This document shows, one piece after another, positions 15,903 through 24,870 of a stretch of DNA of 64,000 nucleotides. The position numbers were made by a program, and so were the translations under genes. The DNA is from Tengunoibacter tsumagoiensis (lineage in GTDB: Bacteria > Chloroflexota > Ktedonobacteria > Ktedonobacterales > Ktedonobacteraceae), in assembly GCF_003967535.1 (NCBI RefSeq), contig NZ_BIFR01000001.1, positions 3,099,001 through 3,163,000 of the forward strand. Direction: 5' to 3'. The notes beneath the pieces are model-generated. The model searched no databases and was not told the DNA's origin. It worked only from the letters and a program-made list of their open reading frames with translations. Position 1 is the first letter of the stretch, and every line of letters begins with the position of its first letter.

Positions 15903-18900
15903 TATGAATAAACCAGGTAAAGTCCTCGTTTTAGGTGCGGGCGCTCTCAAAATTGGCCAATCTGGCGAGTTTGACTATTCGGGTTCACAGGCTTTAAAAG
16001 CCCTTCAAGAAGAAGGTATTCAAAGCGTACTGATTAATCCCAACATTGCAACCATCCAGACCTCAAAGACATTGGCAGACAAAGTCTATTTCTTGCCAGT
16101 GACGCCTTTCTTTGTCGAAAAAGTTATTGCCAAAGAGCGGCCAGACGCGATTCTGCTCTCGTTTGGTGGGCAGACGGCTCTTAATTGTGGTCTTGAGCTG
16201 CATAAACATGGCATCCTGGAGAAATATGGTGTGACCATTCTGGGGACACCTGTCTCTGCGATCATCCTTACTGAGGATCGGCAGGAATTTGCCGAGCATC
16301 TTGGAAAGATCTCGATTCCCACTCCAAAGAGCCACAGTGCTGAGACCCTGGTGGATGCGCTCAAAATTGCTGAAGGGATTGGCTACCCGGTCATGGTTCG
16401 CGCGGGTTTTGCACTGGGTGGTCAGGGATCGGGCATCGCCAAAGATGTCCAGGAGTTAGAGCATATTGTCAATGGCGCCCTGGCCTTTGCGCCTCAGGTG
16501 CTGATCGAACAGTACCTTCACCACTTCAAAGAAGTTGAATATGAAGTGGTGCGCGATGCGTTTGATAACTGCATTACCGTCTGTAATATGGAGAACATGG
16601 ACCCGCTGGGCATTCATACAGGCGAGTCGATAGTCATCGCGCCCAGCCAGACGCTCACCAATCATGAATATCATATGTTGAGAAGTGCCGCCATTGAGAT
16701 TGTGCGCAGTCTGGGCATCGTCGGAGAATGCAACGTTCAATATGCGCTTGATCCGCGGACCTCGCAGTTCTATGTGATCGAGGTCAATGCTCGCCTCTCG
16801 CGTAGCTCAGCGCTTGCCAGTAAAGCCACGGGCTATCCTCTCGCCTATGTGGCCGCGAAACTGGCTCTCGGGTATGCACTGACCGAACTTACCAATCGTG
16901 TGACAGGAGTAACAAAAGCCTGTTTTGAGCCCAGCCTGGACTACGTCGTCGTCAAGATTCCGCGGTGGGATCTGGACAAATTCAAAGGTGTTGATGAGAC
17001 CATTGGTACAGGCATGAAATCCGTTGGCGAGATCATGGGGATTGGCCGTACCTTTGAGGAAGCGTATCAAAAGGGTATTCGGATGCTGGACCTTGACTTT
17101 GAGGGTGCAACCTCCGAGAAGGTCTTTGCTAATGGTGAGCGTGTCGTTGATAATATTGCCAAATATCTGTATACTCCCACGCCAAAGCGAATGTTTGCAC
17201 TCCCTCTCGCAATGCGTCATGGTCATAGCATTGAAGAGATCCACGAGATTACCGGGATTGATCTCTGGTTCTTACAGCGTATTAAGCATATTGTGGAGAG
17301 TGAGCAGTCGCTGCGCACCAATCCTGAGTTAACCGAATCCCGTATGCGCACATTAAAGCAGATGGGCCTCTCCGACAAACGCATAGGCGAACTTATCGGC
17401 AAGAGTGGCCTCGAAGTCAGAGCCATCCGTAAACAGCTGGGCGTTACGCCTTTCGTCTTCCAGATCGATACCCTGGGAGCAGAATTCCCCTCCGAGACCA
17501 ACTATCTCTACACAACCTACAATGGTCAGCATCATGATGTGAAGCCGATGGGCGAGAGTAGCGTCGTCGTCCTGGGCTCAGGCCCCTACCGGATTGGCTC
17601 GTCAGTAGAATTTGACTGGTGTTCCGTCAATACCGTCGAGGCCTTGAAGAAATATCAGAAGCGTTCGATTGTGATTAACTGTAATCCAGAGACCGTCTCA
17701 ACCGACTACGATATCTCCGACCGGCTCTATTTTGACGAGCTCACCTTTGAGCGTATTGCGGATATCTGTGAATTTGAGTCACCAACGGGCGTGATTGTCT
17801 CAGTTGGAGGTCAGACACCCAATAACCGCGCCAAAGCCCTACAGAAATATGGGTTCCGACTATTGGGAACAGATGCGAGCGATATTGATCGCGCTGAAGA
17901 TCGTAATAAGTTCTCTGCCCTACTGGACTCATTGGAGATTCGTCAACCGGAATGGAACAGCTTTATCGATCTTACCGAGCTCAAGCAATTTGCGGATCGC
18001 GTTGGCTTTCCGGTCCTGGTGCGGCCATCCTATGTGCTCTCTGGAAGCGCAATGAACATCTGCTACACCCAGGAAGAGTTAGAGCAGTATGTGAAAGAGG
18101 CGGCAGCCGTCTCACCAGAACATCCCGTCACAGTCTCTAAATTTATGCGTCAGGTGCGTGAAGTTGAACTGGATGCAGTGGCGCAGCGAGGCGAAGTGAA
18201 GGTCTTTGTCATCTCAGAGCATGTTGAGAATGCAGGGGTGCACTCAGGTGATGCGACCATCGTCCTGCCTCCCCAGACACTCAATGACCAGACGAAGGCG
18301 CGCATTGAAGCGGTTGGGCGAGCTGTTGCCAGGGCCCTCAATATCACCGGCCCTTTCAATATGCAGTTCCTGGCCAAAGAGAATCAGGTCTATGTGATCG
18401 AGGTCAATCTCCGCGCCTCACGCACCTTCCCCTTCATCTCCAAAGTTACAGGCATCAACTTCATTGAGACCTTTGTAGATGCCCTCTTCCAGGAGCATAT
18501 TCCAGCCGTCAGCATTCCAGAGCTCAACTTTATCGCCATCAAAGCGCCGCAGTTCTCCTTCTCGCGCCTGACCGGAGCCGATCCAGTCCTGCGCGTTGAG
18601 ATGGCCTCTACTGGCGAGGTTGCCTGCTTTGGTGACGATATTGAAGAAGCCTACCTCAAGGCCATTATTGCAACAGGTGGGACAGTGCCGAAGAAAGGGA
18701 TCTTTATCAGCCTGGGTGGTGATGAAAAGAAAGCCAGATTCCTGGAGAGCGTTCAGTTGCTAAGCACCTTGAATGTTCCTCTCTATGCCACCGAGAAGAC
18801 CAGCGCCTTCTTGCGCGAGCATGGGATTGAGACCACGATGCTCTATAAGATCCATGAAGAAAAGTCGCCCAACGTCTTAACCTACTTCGCTGATGGGAAG

Positions 18901-19095
18901 ATTGACCTTGCCATTAATATTGTCGAGGGCCATATTAAGAAAGAACTGGACGACGATTACGCCATGCGCCGGTATGCCGTTGACCATAACGTTCACCTGT
19001 TTACAAAGATCAAGCAGGCTCGTCTGTTTGCAAAGGCCATCACGCAGAAGGATCTCCAGACTATTCCAGTGAAATCCTGGGACGAGTACAAATAA
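15895..19095 (+). CDS. carB: Carbamoyl-phosphate synthase large subunit
   Basis: A full-length subunit of 1,066 residues (usual length about 1,070). It makes carbamoyl phosphate from bicarbonate, ammonia and two ATP. It begins with KVLVLGAGALKIGQSGEFDYSG and contains two homologous ATP-grasp halves; the second starts at VVVLGSGPYRIGSSVEFDW near residue 560. The oligomerisation region lies between them, and the C-terminal methylglyoxal-synthase-like allosteric domain occupies roughly 930-1066. The ATG at 15895 overlaps carA (ATGGCTAG). An ATG at 15904 is also possible, since AAAGG sits 3 nt from the first and 12 nt from the second. This is a single uninterrupted gene. Confidence 0.97.
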   Translation: MASMNKPGKVLVLGAGALKIGQSGEFDYSGSQALKALQEEGIQSVLINPNIATIQTSKTLADKVYFLPVTPFFVEKVIAKERPDAILLSFGGQTALNCGLELHKHGILEKYGVTILGTPVSAIILTEDRQEFAEHLGKISIPTPKSHSAETLVDALKIAEGIGYPVMVRAGFALGGQGSGIAKDVQELEHIVNGALAFAPQVLIEQYLHHFKEVEYEVVRDAFDNCITVCNMENMDPLGIHTGESIVIAPSQTLTNHEYHMLRSAAIEIVRSLGIVGECNVQYALDPRTSQFYVIEVNARLSRSSALASKATGYPLAYVAAKLALGYALTELTNRVTGVTKACFEPSLDYVVVKIPRWDLDKFKGVDETIGTGMKSVGEIMGIGRTFEEAYQKGIRMLDLDFEGATSEKVFANGERVVDNIAKYLYTPTPKRMFALPLAMRHGHSIEEIHEITGIDLWFLQRIKHIVESEQSLRTNPELTESRMRTLKQMGLSDKRIGELIGKSGLEVRAIRKQLGVTPFVFQIDTLGAEFPSETNYLYTTYNGQHHDVKPMGESSVVVLGSGPYRIGSSVEFDWCSVNTVEALKKYQKRSIVINCNPETVSTDYDISDRLYFDELTFERIADICEFESPTGVIVSVGGQTPNNRAKALQKYGFRLLGTDASDIDRAEDRNKFSALLDSLEIRQPEWNSFIDLTELKQFADRVGFPVLVRPSYVLSGSAMNICYTQEELEQYVKEAAAVSPEHPVTVSKFMRQVREVELDAVAQRGEVKVFVISEHVENAGVHSGDATIVLPPQTLNDQTKARIEAVGRAVARALNITGPFNMQFLAKENQVYVIEVNLRASRTFPFISKVTGINFIETFVDALFQEHIPAVSIPELNFIAIKAPQFSFSRLTGADPVLRVEMASTGEVACFGDDIEEAYLKAIIATGGTVPKKGIFISLGGDEKKARFLESVQLLSTLNVPLYATEKTSAFLREHGIETTMLYKIHEEKSPNVLTYFADGKIDLAINIVEGHIKKELDDDYAMRRYAVDHNVHLFTKIKQARLFAKAITQKDLQTIPVKSWDEYK

Positions 19096-19096
19096 G

Positions 19097-19170
19097 AAAG
19101 AGTGCCCGCCTCCTTCCTACTGGTGAAGTTCAGCGAGAAGAGCCAGAAGGAAGGAGACGGCACGCTCTTT
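19097..19170 (+). promoter_or_regulatory. Long intercistronic hairpin, carB-pyrE
   Basis: Nested complementary arms are AAAGAG/CTCTTT, TGCC/GGCA, CTCCTTCC/GGAAGGAG and CTGG/CCAG, closing a 19-nt loop with small bulges. The loop carries AGCGAG, the complement of CTCGCT. It starts 2 nt after the carB stop and ends 31 nt before pyrE, with no clear T-tract. Confidence 0.65.
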
Positions 19171-19201
19171 CCTATCCAAGAGTAGGAGGATAGAGTGTCT
19201 T

Positions 19202-19855
19202 ATGAATGATCCGCGTATCATGCAAAAGTTTGCCGATGTGAACGCCATTGTGACTGAGAGCCATTTTGTCTATACCTCTGGTCGACATAGCTCGGTCTAT
19301 GTGAATAAGGATGCTTTGTATGTGCACCCGGGCGTTATTTCGGCTCTTTGTCAGGAGATGGCTCGCCCATACGAAGCCGAGCAGATCGATGTGGTGGTTG
19401 GCCCTGTGTTGGGGGGCATTGTTCTATCGCAGTGGGTAGCCCATCATCTCAATGCTCGCCGCACCTCTGGCGAAACCCTGGCCGTCTTTGCTGAAAAGGG
19501 AAGCGACGGAGTTGACAAACATTTTATCTTTACCCGTGGGTATGATGCCTATCTCCCAGGCAAGAATATCCTGATCGTCGAAGATATCTTAACGACCGGT
19601 GGCTCGGCCAAGCAAGCGATTGAGGCAGTTCGCCAGCAAGGTGGAAATGTCGTAGGGCTTACAGTGCTCTGCAATCGAGGCAATGTTCAGCCTGCCGATG
19701 TAGGGAATGTTCCCCTTCATGCCCTTATTGAACTGCCCCTTCAGACCTATACGGAAGAAGAGTGCCCTTTCTGTGCGCAAGGAGTGCCGATTAATACGCG
19801 TCTGGGCAAAGGGAAAGCCTTTTTAGCTCGTCAAAAGGCAGCGATTCAGCCATAA
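19202..19855 (+). CDS. pyrE: Orotate phosphoribosyltransferase
   Basis: A 217-residue type I phosphoribosyltransferase converting orotate and PRPP to OMP. The PRPP-binding signature is ILIVEDILTTGGS near residue 122. The early YTSGRHSSVYVNKDAL segment is the usual orotate-site loop, and VVVGPVLGGIVLSQW supplies the second substrate loop. A C-terminal ECPFCAQG segment adds a Cys pair seen in some PyrE-like proteins. AGGAGG lies about 12 nt before the ATG. Placement between carB and pyrF makes PyrE far likelier than another phosphoribosyltransferase. Confidence 0.94.
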   Translation: MNDPRIMQKFADVNAIVTESHFVYTSGRHSSVYVNKDALYVHPGVISALCQEMARPYEAEQIDVVVGPVLGGIVLSQWVAHHLNARRTSGETLAVFAEKGSDGVDKHFIFTRGYDAYLPGKNILIVEDILTTGGSAKQAIEAVRQQGGNVVGLTVLCNRGNVQPADVGNVPLHALIELPLQTYTEEECPFCAQGVPINTRLGKGKAFLARQKAAIQP

Positions 19856-19866
19856 TTGTGCCTGTA

Positions 19867-19905
19867 GAGAGAGATGTGTCGCTTCTGTCGGGGAAGATCT
19901 CTCTC
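19867..19905 (+). promoter_or_regulatory. Intercistronic hairpin, pyrE-pyrF
   Basis: A perfect 9-bp stem (GAGAGAGAT with ATCTCTCTC) with a 21-nt loop that contains GTCGCT at 19878-19883. It ends 30 nt before pyrF and has no T-tract. Confidence 0.65.
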
Positions 19906-19935
19906 AGTCCACAGGAGAGAAAAGAGGAGATAAAG

Positions 19936-20790
19936 ATGTCTACAGTTACCTTTAATGAGCTTGTAGAAGCATGTTGGCAGCGAGAGAACTTCGTCTGTGT
20001 GGGCCTGGACCCCGAGTATGAACGTTTGCCAGAGAGCGTAACGCGCAATGTCTCCATTGAAGAGGCCTTCTTTACCTTTTGTCGTGGGATCATTGACGCC
20101 ACACATGACCTCGTCTGTGCCTATAAGCCCAATAGCGCCTTTTTTGAGGCTCAGGGAGAGGCTGGCTTGAAAGCTTTAAAGCGCGTTGTGCAGTATAGCA
20201 AACGTCAGTATCCTCAGGTTCCGATTATTCTAGATGCCAAGCGGGCAGATATCGGGAACACCAATCGTGGTTATGTGACCTCTGCCTTTGATCTGATTGA
20301 AGCTGACGCCGTTACCGTTCACCCCTATCTCGGTAAAGAGGCCCTTACACCTTTTCTGAACAGGAAAGAGAAAGGGATTATTGTCCTGACCAGGACCTCC
20401 AATCCCGGTGCAGGCGAATTTCAAGATCTGTTAATTGGGGATATGCCTCTGTACCAAGTCGTGGCTCGTAGTGTTGCTCAGGAATGGAATACCAATGGAA
20501 ATTGTGCGCTTGTCGTAGGTGCTACCTATCCTGATGAGTTAAGACAGGTGCGTTCTTTGATTGGTGATATGCCTATTCTTATCCCTGGTATTGGTGCTCA
20601 GGCAGGTGATGTGAGATCCGTTGTTCTGGCGGGCCAGGACAGTCGTGGCTGGGGCATCCTGCTAAGCTCCTCACGCGCCATTCTTTATGCCTCTACCGGA
20701 GCAGATTTTGCGCAGGCTGCGCGTAGAGCGACTGAAGAACTGAATGTAGAGATCAATACCTATCGAATCCGTCCCAGAGTAAACGCATAA
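19936..20790 (+). CDS. pyrF: Orotidine 5'-phosphate decarboxylase (type 2)
   Basis: A 284-residue enzyme that decarboxylates OMP to UMP, the last step of the pathway. The start ATG at 19936 has AGAGGAGA closely upstream; an in-frame ATG at 19858 would read through the intercistronic hairpin and is rejected. FVCVGLDPEYERLP near the N-terminus and the catalytic DAKRADIGNTNRGY (Asp-x-Lys-x-x-Asp) identify the OMP decarboxylase superfamily. GATYPDELRQVR and the length of about 280 residues fit the type 2 (longer) subgroup. It is the last gene of the operon. Confidence 0.96.
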   Translation: MSTVTFNELVEACWQRENFVCVGLDPEYERLPESVTRNVSIEEAFFTFCRGIIDATHDLVCAYKPNSAFFEAQGEAGLKALKRVVQYSKRQYPQVPIILDAKRADIGNTNRGYVTSAFDLIEADAVTVHPYLGKEALTPFLNRKEKGIIVLTRTSNPGAGEFQDLLIGDMPLYQVVARSVAQEWNTNGNCALVVGATYPDELRQVRSLIGDMPILIPGIGAQAGDVRSVVLAGQDSRGWGILLSSSRAILYASTGADFAQAARRATEELNVEINTYRIRPRVNA

Positions 20791-20823
20791 AGAACCGCTG
20801 AGGTATCTTTTCTTGATCGATCA

Positions 20824-20859
20824 GGTGTGGAGTGGTGTCGCTGTTACCTTCCCCACACC
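20824..20859 (+). promoter_or_regulatory. Hairpin downstream of pyrF
   Basis: A 7-bp stem (GGTGTGG with CCACACC) with a 22-nt loop containing GTCGCT at 20837-20842. It has the same design as the intercistronic hairpins upstream. It lies in the convergent gap and might contribute to 3'-end formation, but no T-tract follows. Confidence 0.55.
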
Positions 20860-20869
20860 AGAGATTCTG

Positions 20870-21268
20870 TTACTGGCCAACCTGTTCGGTGGGGCGGAAG
20901 CGCATTGCGGACCAGGTTTCATCCAGAGAGACAAGGGTCACGCTACTAAAATTATGTTCTGAAACGGCCTGAGAAAGTGTATCGCGGTGAAGATCGGTTC
21001 CAGCTTTCGAGCCGCCTTTGGGATAGGCAATCCAGAAGAGAGCATCATATTTTATGGCTTGCAGAGCGATAGGGAGAGCCTCAGCAAGCTCCTCAAGATT
21101 TTTGACAAAGAGTTGCACGAAATCGAATTCGCCATCTGGAGTGGAGACAGGGTCGACACCTTCTGGGAGGGGTTCAAGATTTTTGAGATAGCCTAATGGA
21201 GCATTCAGGAGAAGGACACGTTGTCCACTTTTCATCTGAAGTTTTTTCGTGAGTAAATTAATTGCCAT
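20870..21268 (-). CDS. DUF3052-like small protein
   Basis: A 132-residue protein. The ATG at 21268 is preferred because AGAGG lies 7 nt upstream; an upstream start at 21292 would overlap this site. The beginning LLTKKLQMKSGQRVLLLNAPLGY resembles DUF3052 proteins, which start with a predicted SAM-methyltransferase-like nucleotide-fold strand (VLLLNAP). LFWIAYPKGGSKAGTDLHRD follows near residue 80, another hallmark. The molecular function is not established. It is convergent with pyrF and monocistronic. Confidence 0.75.
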   Translation of the reverse strand: MAINLLTKKLQMKSGQRVLLLNAPLGYLKNLEPLPEGVDPVSTPDGEFDFVQLFVKNLEELAEALPIALQAIKYDALFWIAYPKGGSKAGTDLHRDTLSQAVSEHNFSSVTLVSLDETWSAMRFRPTEQVGQ

Positions 21269-21457
21269 GTACATCCTCTCAAGGAAGATCATCTCCCTTG
21301 TCTATACAAAACGTTTCCTGTGTGGAAAAAACGCAATGAGCGCTCAATTTAGAGCCGAACATTTCCATCTTTTCCCACTGTAGGGCAGAGAGTGGTGTTT
21401 GTCAATGTAAGAGCCAGAGCATTATCCATCTTCGATGGTAGAGAATATGTTGTTGTC

Positions 21458-22036
21458 TCAGGAGACAAACCAGTGAATCGAGCCACAGGTTGTACAGATA
21501 TAATTTTTTGTGGACTGATCGGTCCAATCTGCCTCTGGGAACGTTGGACTTTTGCTACTCAGGAGCGTTTCGCGTTCACGAAAAGCTATTCTTGTACAGC
21601 TTTGACACGTTAATTGGCGATGAGCGACATGATACGTCTTACCGGGTCGGGCAACCTCTTCAGTGAAGAACCATTTGATAAAGCCACAATGTGCACAGAT
21701 ATAATTCAGGGCATGATGGGTTGCCCAATTGAATTGCATGAATATAGCAGTGCGGGTATTAAGGAGAATCTCACTGGAGTGAAAGAGGGTATGGGCGCAC
21801 ATCGCACACTGAAGCGGGCGGTTCAACAGAAGATAGGCCTGACCGGGAGCATCTACCTCAGCGGGAGAGAACCAGAGCATATAGCCACAGATCGTACAGA
21901 GATACGTATCGGTTGGCGTCTGTGCATCTTCCTCATGGTGCAAGAGCGTACTCTCTTGCTCAAATGATGATTGTTTACAGATTGGACAGGTCAAAAGTTG
22001 ACCAGCAAATGTATAGGACTGTCCCGTTTGGCTCAT
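21458..22036 (-). CDS. Protein with three tandem four-Cys zinc-ribbon units
   Basis: A 192-residue protein. The ATG at 22036 has GAGGTGAG about 10 nt upstream; the frame extends 14 codons further without support. It is built from three copies of a unit of about 62 residues, each with an N-terminal CxxC (CPIC, CAMC, CQSC), a spacer with a Leu-Leu segment, and a C-terminal CxxCG followed by an aromatic pair (CTICGYMLWF, CAHCGFIKWF, CTTCGSIHWF). Each unit should bind one zinc ion. Single-unit relatives are common small bacterial proteins of unknown role. Nucleic-acid or protein binding is a guess. Confidence 0.75.
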   Translation of the reverse strand: MSQTGQSYTFAGQLLTCPICKQSSFEQESTLLHHEEDAQTPTDTYLCTICGYMLWFSPAEVDAPGQAYLLLNRPLQCAMCAHTLFHSSEILLNTRTAIFMQFNWATHHALNYICAHCGFIKWFFTEEVARPGKTYHVAHRQLTCQSCTRIAFRERETLLSSKSPTFPEADWTDQSTKNYICTTCGSIHWFVS

Positions 22037-22164
22037 AGCTCTACATCTCACCTCTAGGGATATTATCGCGGTTTTCAACTAATAAGTCAAACGGGAGAGC
22101 CAGAAGTTCGTCTTGAACTGTGAGAGGCTTGAGAAATAGCGCTTTCAAGCTCTGAAAATAAGCG

Positions 22165-23034
22165 TTACTCTTCTACTGCATATTGTGAGAGTAATGGCTC
22201 AATAATCTCAGCCACGATGCGTTTAATGATCTGTGTGGGATAAGGGGTGCGAATATTGAGAATAAAGTGTGTGGCTCCCACGGCAATAAACTCCTGTACA
22301 GTTGAGCGGGTTTCAGCCAGATTGTCGGGATTAACGACCAGCTGAGTTGAGCGTACAATTGTTGAGGGATCGCGACCAATGGCGGCACAATGTTCATCCA
22401 GGACCTTACTTTTATGTTGAAAGACCTCTACGGGACTTCCGGGAAGGTTCCAGATGGAGGCATAGCGGGCCGCGATGCGTAACGTAAGCTGTTCGCCACC
22501 GCCACCGATGACAAATGGAGGGACGGGTTTCTGGATTGGTTTTGGCTCGCAATAGGCATCTTTAATCTGATAATAGCGGCCCTCAAACGTTGCGGATGGT
22601 TCGGTCCACATCCGCGTAATTAATTCACAGGCCTCTTCCAGGCGGCGCAGGCGTTCTCCAGTTTTGTAGAGTGGAATCCCATATGCTGCATGTTCCTGTT
22701 CGTGCCATCCTGCTCCAATGCCAAAATCGAGCCGTCCTTTAGAGATCACATCGACCGTGGCCCCAATCTTTGCCAGTACAGGAGGGAAGCGATAGGTATT
22801 GCTAGTGACCATCAGGCCCAGACGAATGCGCTTTGTTACAGCGGCCAGGGCAGCCAGGACTGTCCAACCTTCCAGGCAGGGACCGGAGGGGTCGCCTGTA
22901 AGTGAATAGAAATGATCAAACAGCCAGGCATGTTCGATTGTTGGTTCGGCATCAGCTGCTAACCAGATCTCTTGCATAGCTTCATAAGTCGTATTTTGAG
23001 GAGCTGTTTTGATCCCAAAACTGAGCTTTGTCAT
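22165..23034 (-). CDS. LLM-class F420-dependent oxidoreductase (luciferase-like)
   Basis: A 289-residue TIM-barrel flavin/F420 enzyme of the bacterial luciferase-like superfamily. Recognisable elements are the early SFGIKTAPQ strand, HAWLFDHF, the conserved core KRIRLGLMVTSNTYRFPPVLAKIGA (the GLMVT segment), and GRLDFGIGAGWHEQEHAAYG near residue 105, which is typical of the F420-dependent LLM group. The substrate cannot be read from the sequence. It stands alone on the minus strand, and the following 260 nt to the next gene hold nothing I recognise. Confidence 0.88.
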   Translation of the reverse strand: MTKLSFGIKTAPQNTTYEAMQEIWLAADAEPTIEHAWLFDHFYSLTGDPSGPCLEGWTVLAALAAVTKRIRLGLMVTSNTYRFPPVLAKIGATVDVISKGRLDFGIGAGWHEQEHAAYGIPLYKTGERLRRLEEACELITRMWTEPSATFEGRYYQIKDAYCEPKPIQKPVPPFVIGGGGEQLTLRIAARYASIWNLPGSPVEVFQHKSKVLDEHCAAIGRDPSTIVRSTQLVVNPDNLAETRSTVQEFIAVGATHFILNIRTPYPTQIIKRIVAEIIEPLLSQYAVEE

Positions 23035-23295
23035 GACAGATTACTCGCTTTCCAGCATGGAGCATAAACAACGCGACGGTAAGATCGACGCTTCAGTCTA
23101 TCGCATGATAGTGGGAGATGCAAGGTGGGAGAGGTGGATATCCGGGCATTCCAGTTCTCGCAGAAGAGGCAATCCTTTCATCAGAGGACCGGCCCGGAAT
23201 CTGCCCAGATACAAAAATTTTAAAAATCCTAGACAAACGCTCGATATGGAAGCGTCTGGCCTGGAAATAAAGAAGGGTCTCGGATCTTTTGATGA

Positions 23296-24702
23296 TCATA
23301 CAACTCTGAGCAGTGAAGCGGATTGGGCTGGAAGCTGAAGATGAACAATTCCATTTTGCAGTTTAGGATGGCCGATAATAGTATCCAGGGCATGAGCTGA
23401 AAATTGCCAGAGGGTTCCTGGAGCCTGAGTGCAGAGCTGAGAGAGATCAATCGTGACGGAATAGGATTGGGAGGGGCTCTGATTAGTGAGCAGGACAAAG
23501 ATATGGCCCTGCGTATCTTTTGTCGTTATCGCATGGAGATCGGGACGATCAGTATGACTCTGATACGTTGGGCGGCAGCCCTGTAAGGCCCGAATGCCCA
23601 TCCGTAAAGCATAATAGTCGGCTCGCCTTTTTCCCATATAATCGATCAGGCCAAGTGGCTGTGTATTGAAATCATAGAGAGAGAAGAGATGGCTTCCATA
23701 GATATAGTCATCGCCAGGTTGAGAGCCACTGATAAGTCTGTTCAGAAGCAGAATGCCAAAGGGAACGGTCGAATAGGGCGTAGGCGTCGTATAGCTTCCC
23801 CATTCCGTCAGCCAGAGGGGAGTCGTTGCATACCTGCTCAGGTTCATCCATTGGTGCACTTGACGAATATACTGATTGCTAGAGATAGTATAGTCGTGGA
23901 TATCGACCTGATCAAAAGGAGAGGGCGTGGCAAGATCTCTGGGCCATTGGCTCCCAGATGCGGTTACTGGCCCATAGAGATGGTAAGAGCGGCCAGGCAA
24001 AAAGGTTTTATACACATAATCAATGGCATTGGCCGTATACCAGGCAAAGGTCAGGTAGTCAGAGTGTGTGCCATGCCAGCCTTGCGCAGGATTATCAGGT
24101 TCGTTGTGAATCTCAAAATCATTGACATTATAAGAATTTCGTACATTCAACCAGTACACGAGTGAGAAGGTATAGTCCCACCAGAGCTTCCAATCAGCCT
24201 CAGTCTGGGGTGGATCTGGCGTCCATGAGGGATTATTATTATCATCCCGGTTGCGTAAGACCAGAACTGGGAGGATACGAGCGGATTGTAAACTTCCGAA
24301 GAGCGTTCGCGCATTGCCCTGCCAGCGATGCGTGCCAGGGACCCACCAGTAGTCACTTCCCTCGGGAGGAGAGCTCATCACAGCATCCCATTTCGACCAA
24401 TCAATCACAGCAGGATTGGTCTGAACTTGTTCAATAGATGGGATGGAGCTGTGCTGATCAAAGATCATCCAGCGAGACATTCCCCCATAGATGCGATAGG
24501 TGTTAATACCAAGATCTTGTAGATCGGCAAGCTTGAACCCGCTACTCCCTTCAACGGCCCCAATCATGCATGTGCTTTTTCCCCATTGCCGAGCGTCCAC
24601 CGTCACATGGGCCTGAGCATCTGAGACCTTCGAAAAGTCACATGCAGACAGGAGGAAGAGGCATAGGCATAGTTGTAGCCATCTATAGCCATGAATTTTC
24701 AC
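23296..24702 (-). CDS. Secreted lipoprotein, clan GH-A glycoside hydrolase-like (copy 1)
   Basis: A 468-residue protein with a lipoprotein signal peptide (LLSAC, lipidated Cys21). The (beta/alpha)8 domain carries the two catalytic glutamates typical of clan GH-A: E201 in FEIHNEPD (acid/base) and E300 in LWLTEWGSY (nucleophile). A small beta domain follows from about residue 400. A paralogue (26911-28350) shares STC-IGAVEGSS, NVNDFEIHNEP and the spacing. The two flank a glycan synthase, suggesting trimming or remodelling of its product outside the cell. The exact GH family (39, 5 or other) and substrate are undetermined. Confidence 0.8.
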   Translation of the reverse strand: MKIHGYRWLQLCLCLFLLSACDFSKVSDAQAHVTVDARQWGKSTCMIGAVEGSSGFKLADLQDLGINTYRIYGGMSRWMIFDQHSSIPSIEQVQTNPAVIDWSKWDAVMSSPPEGSDYWWVPGTHRWQGNARTLFGSLQSARILPVLVLRNRDDNNNPSWTPDPPQTEADWKLWWDYTFSLVYWLNVRNSYNVNDFEIHNEPDNPAQGWHGTHSDYLTFAWYTANAIDYVYKTFLPGRSYHLYGPVTASGSQWPRDLATPSPFDQVDIHDYTISSNQYIRQVHQWMNLSRYATTPLWLTEWGSYTTPTPYSTVPFGILLLNRLISGSQPGDDYIYGSHLFSLYDFNTQPLGLIDYMGKRRADYYALRMGIRALQGCRPTYQSHTDRPDLHAITTKDTQGHIFVLLTNQSPSQSYSVTIDLSQLCTQAPGTLWQFSAHALDTIIGHPKLQNGIVHLQLPAQSASLLRVV

Positions 24703-24737
24703 TGCATTTCTTCCCCATTTTTGTTTTTCAATCTTTT

Positions 24738-24763
24738 ATAATGAATAGATGTCTATTCATTAT
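24738..24763. promoter_or_regulatory. 26-bp palindromic operator candidate between GH and GT2 genes
   Basis: Perfect 12-bp arms around a central TG: ATAATGAATAGA, then TCTATTCATTAT. It lies in the 168-nt divergent gap between a secreted glycosidase and the glycan synthase, in AT-rich sequence. Size and symmetry fit a TetR- or MarR-type repressor site. It overlaps a TATAAT-like hexamer (24737-24742). Confidence 0.6.
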
Positions 24764-24870
24764 TTGTGCTATATTAGTAATGTAGCAGCAAGATAAGTAC
24801 AATTTCTTGCTTTACCATAAAATAATTATTCAGATGCGTGCTGTGCTAGATTGGAAAGTGTTGGTGTGGT

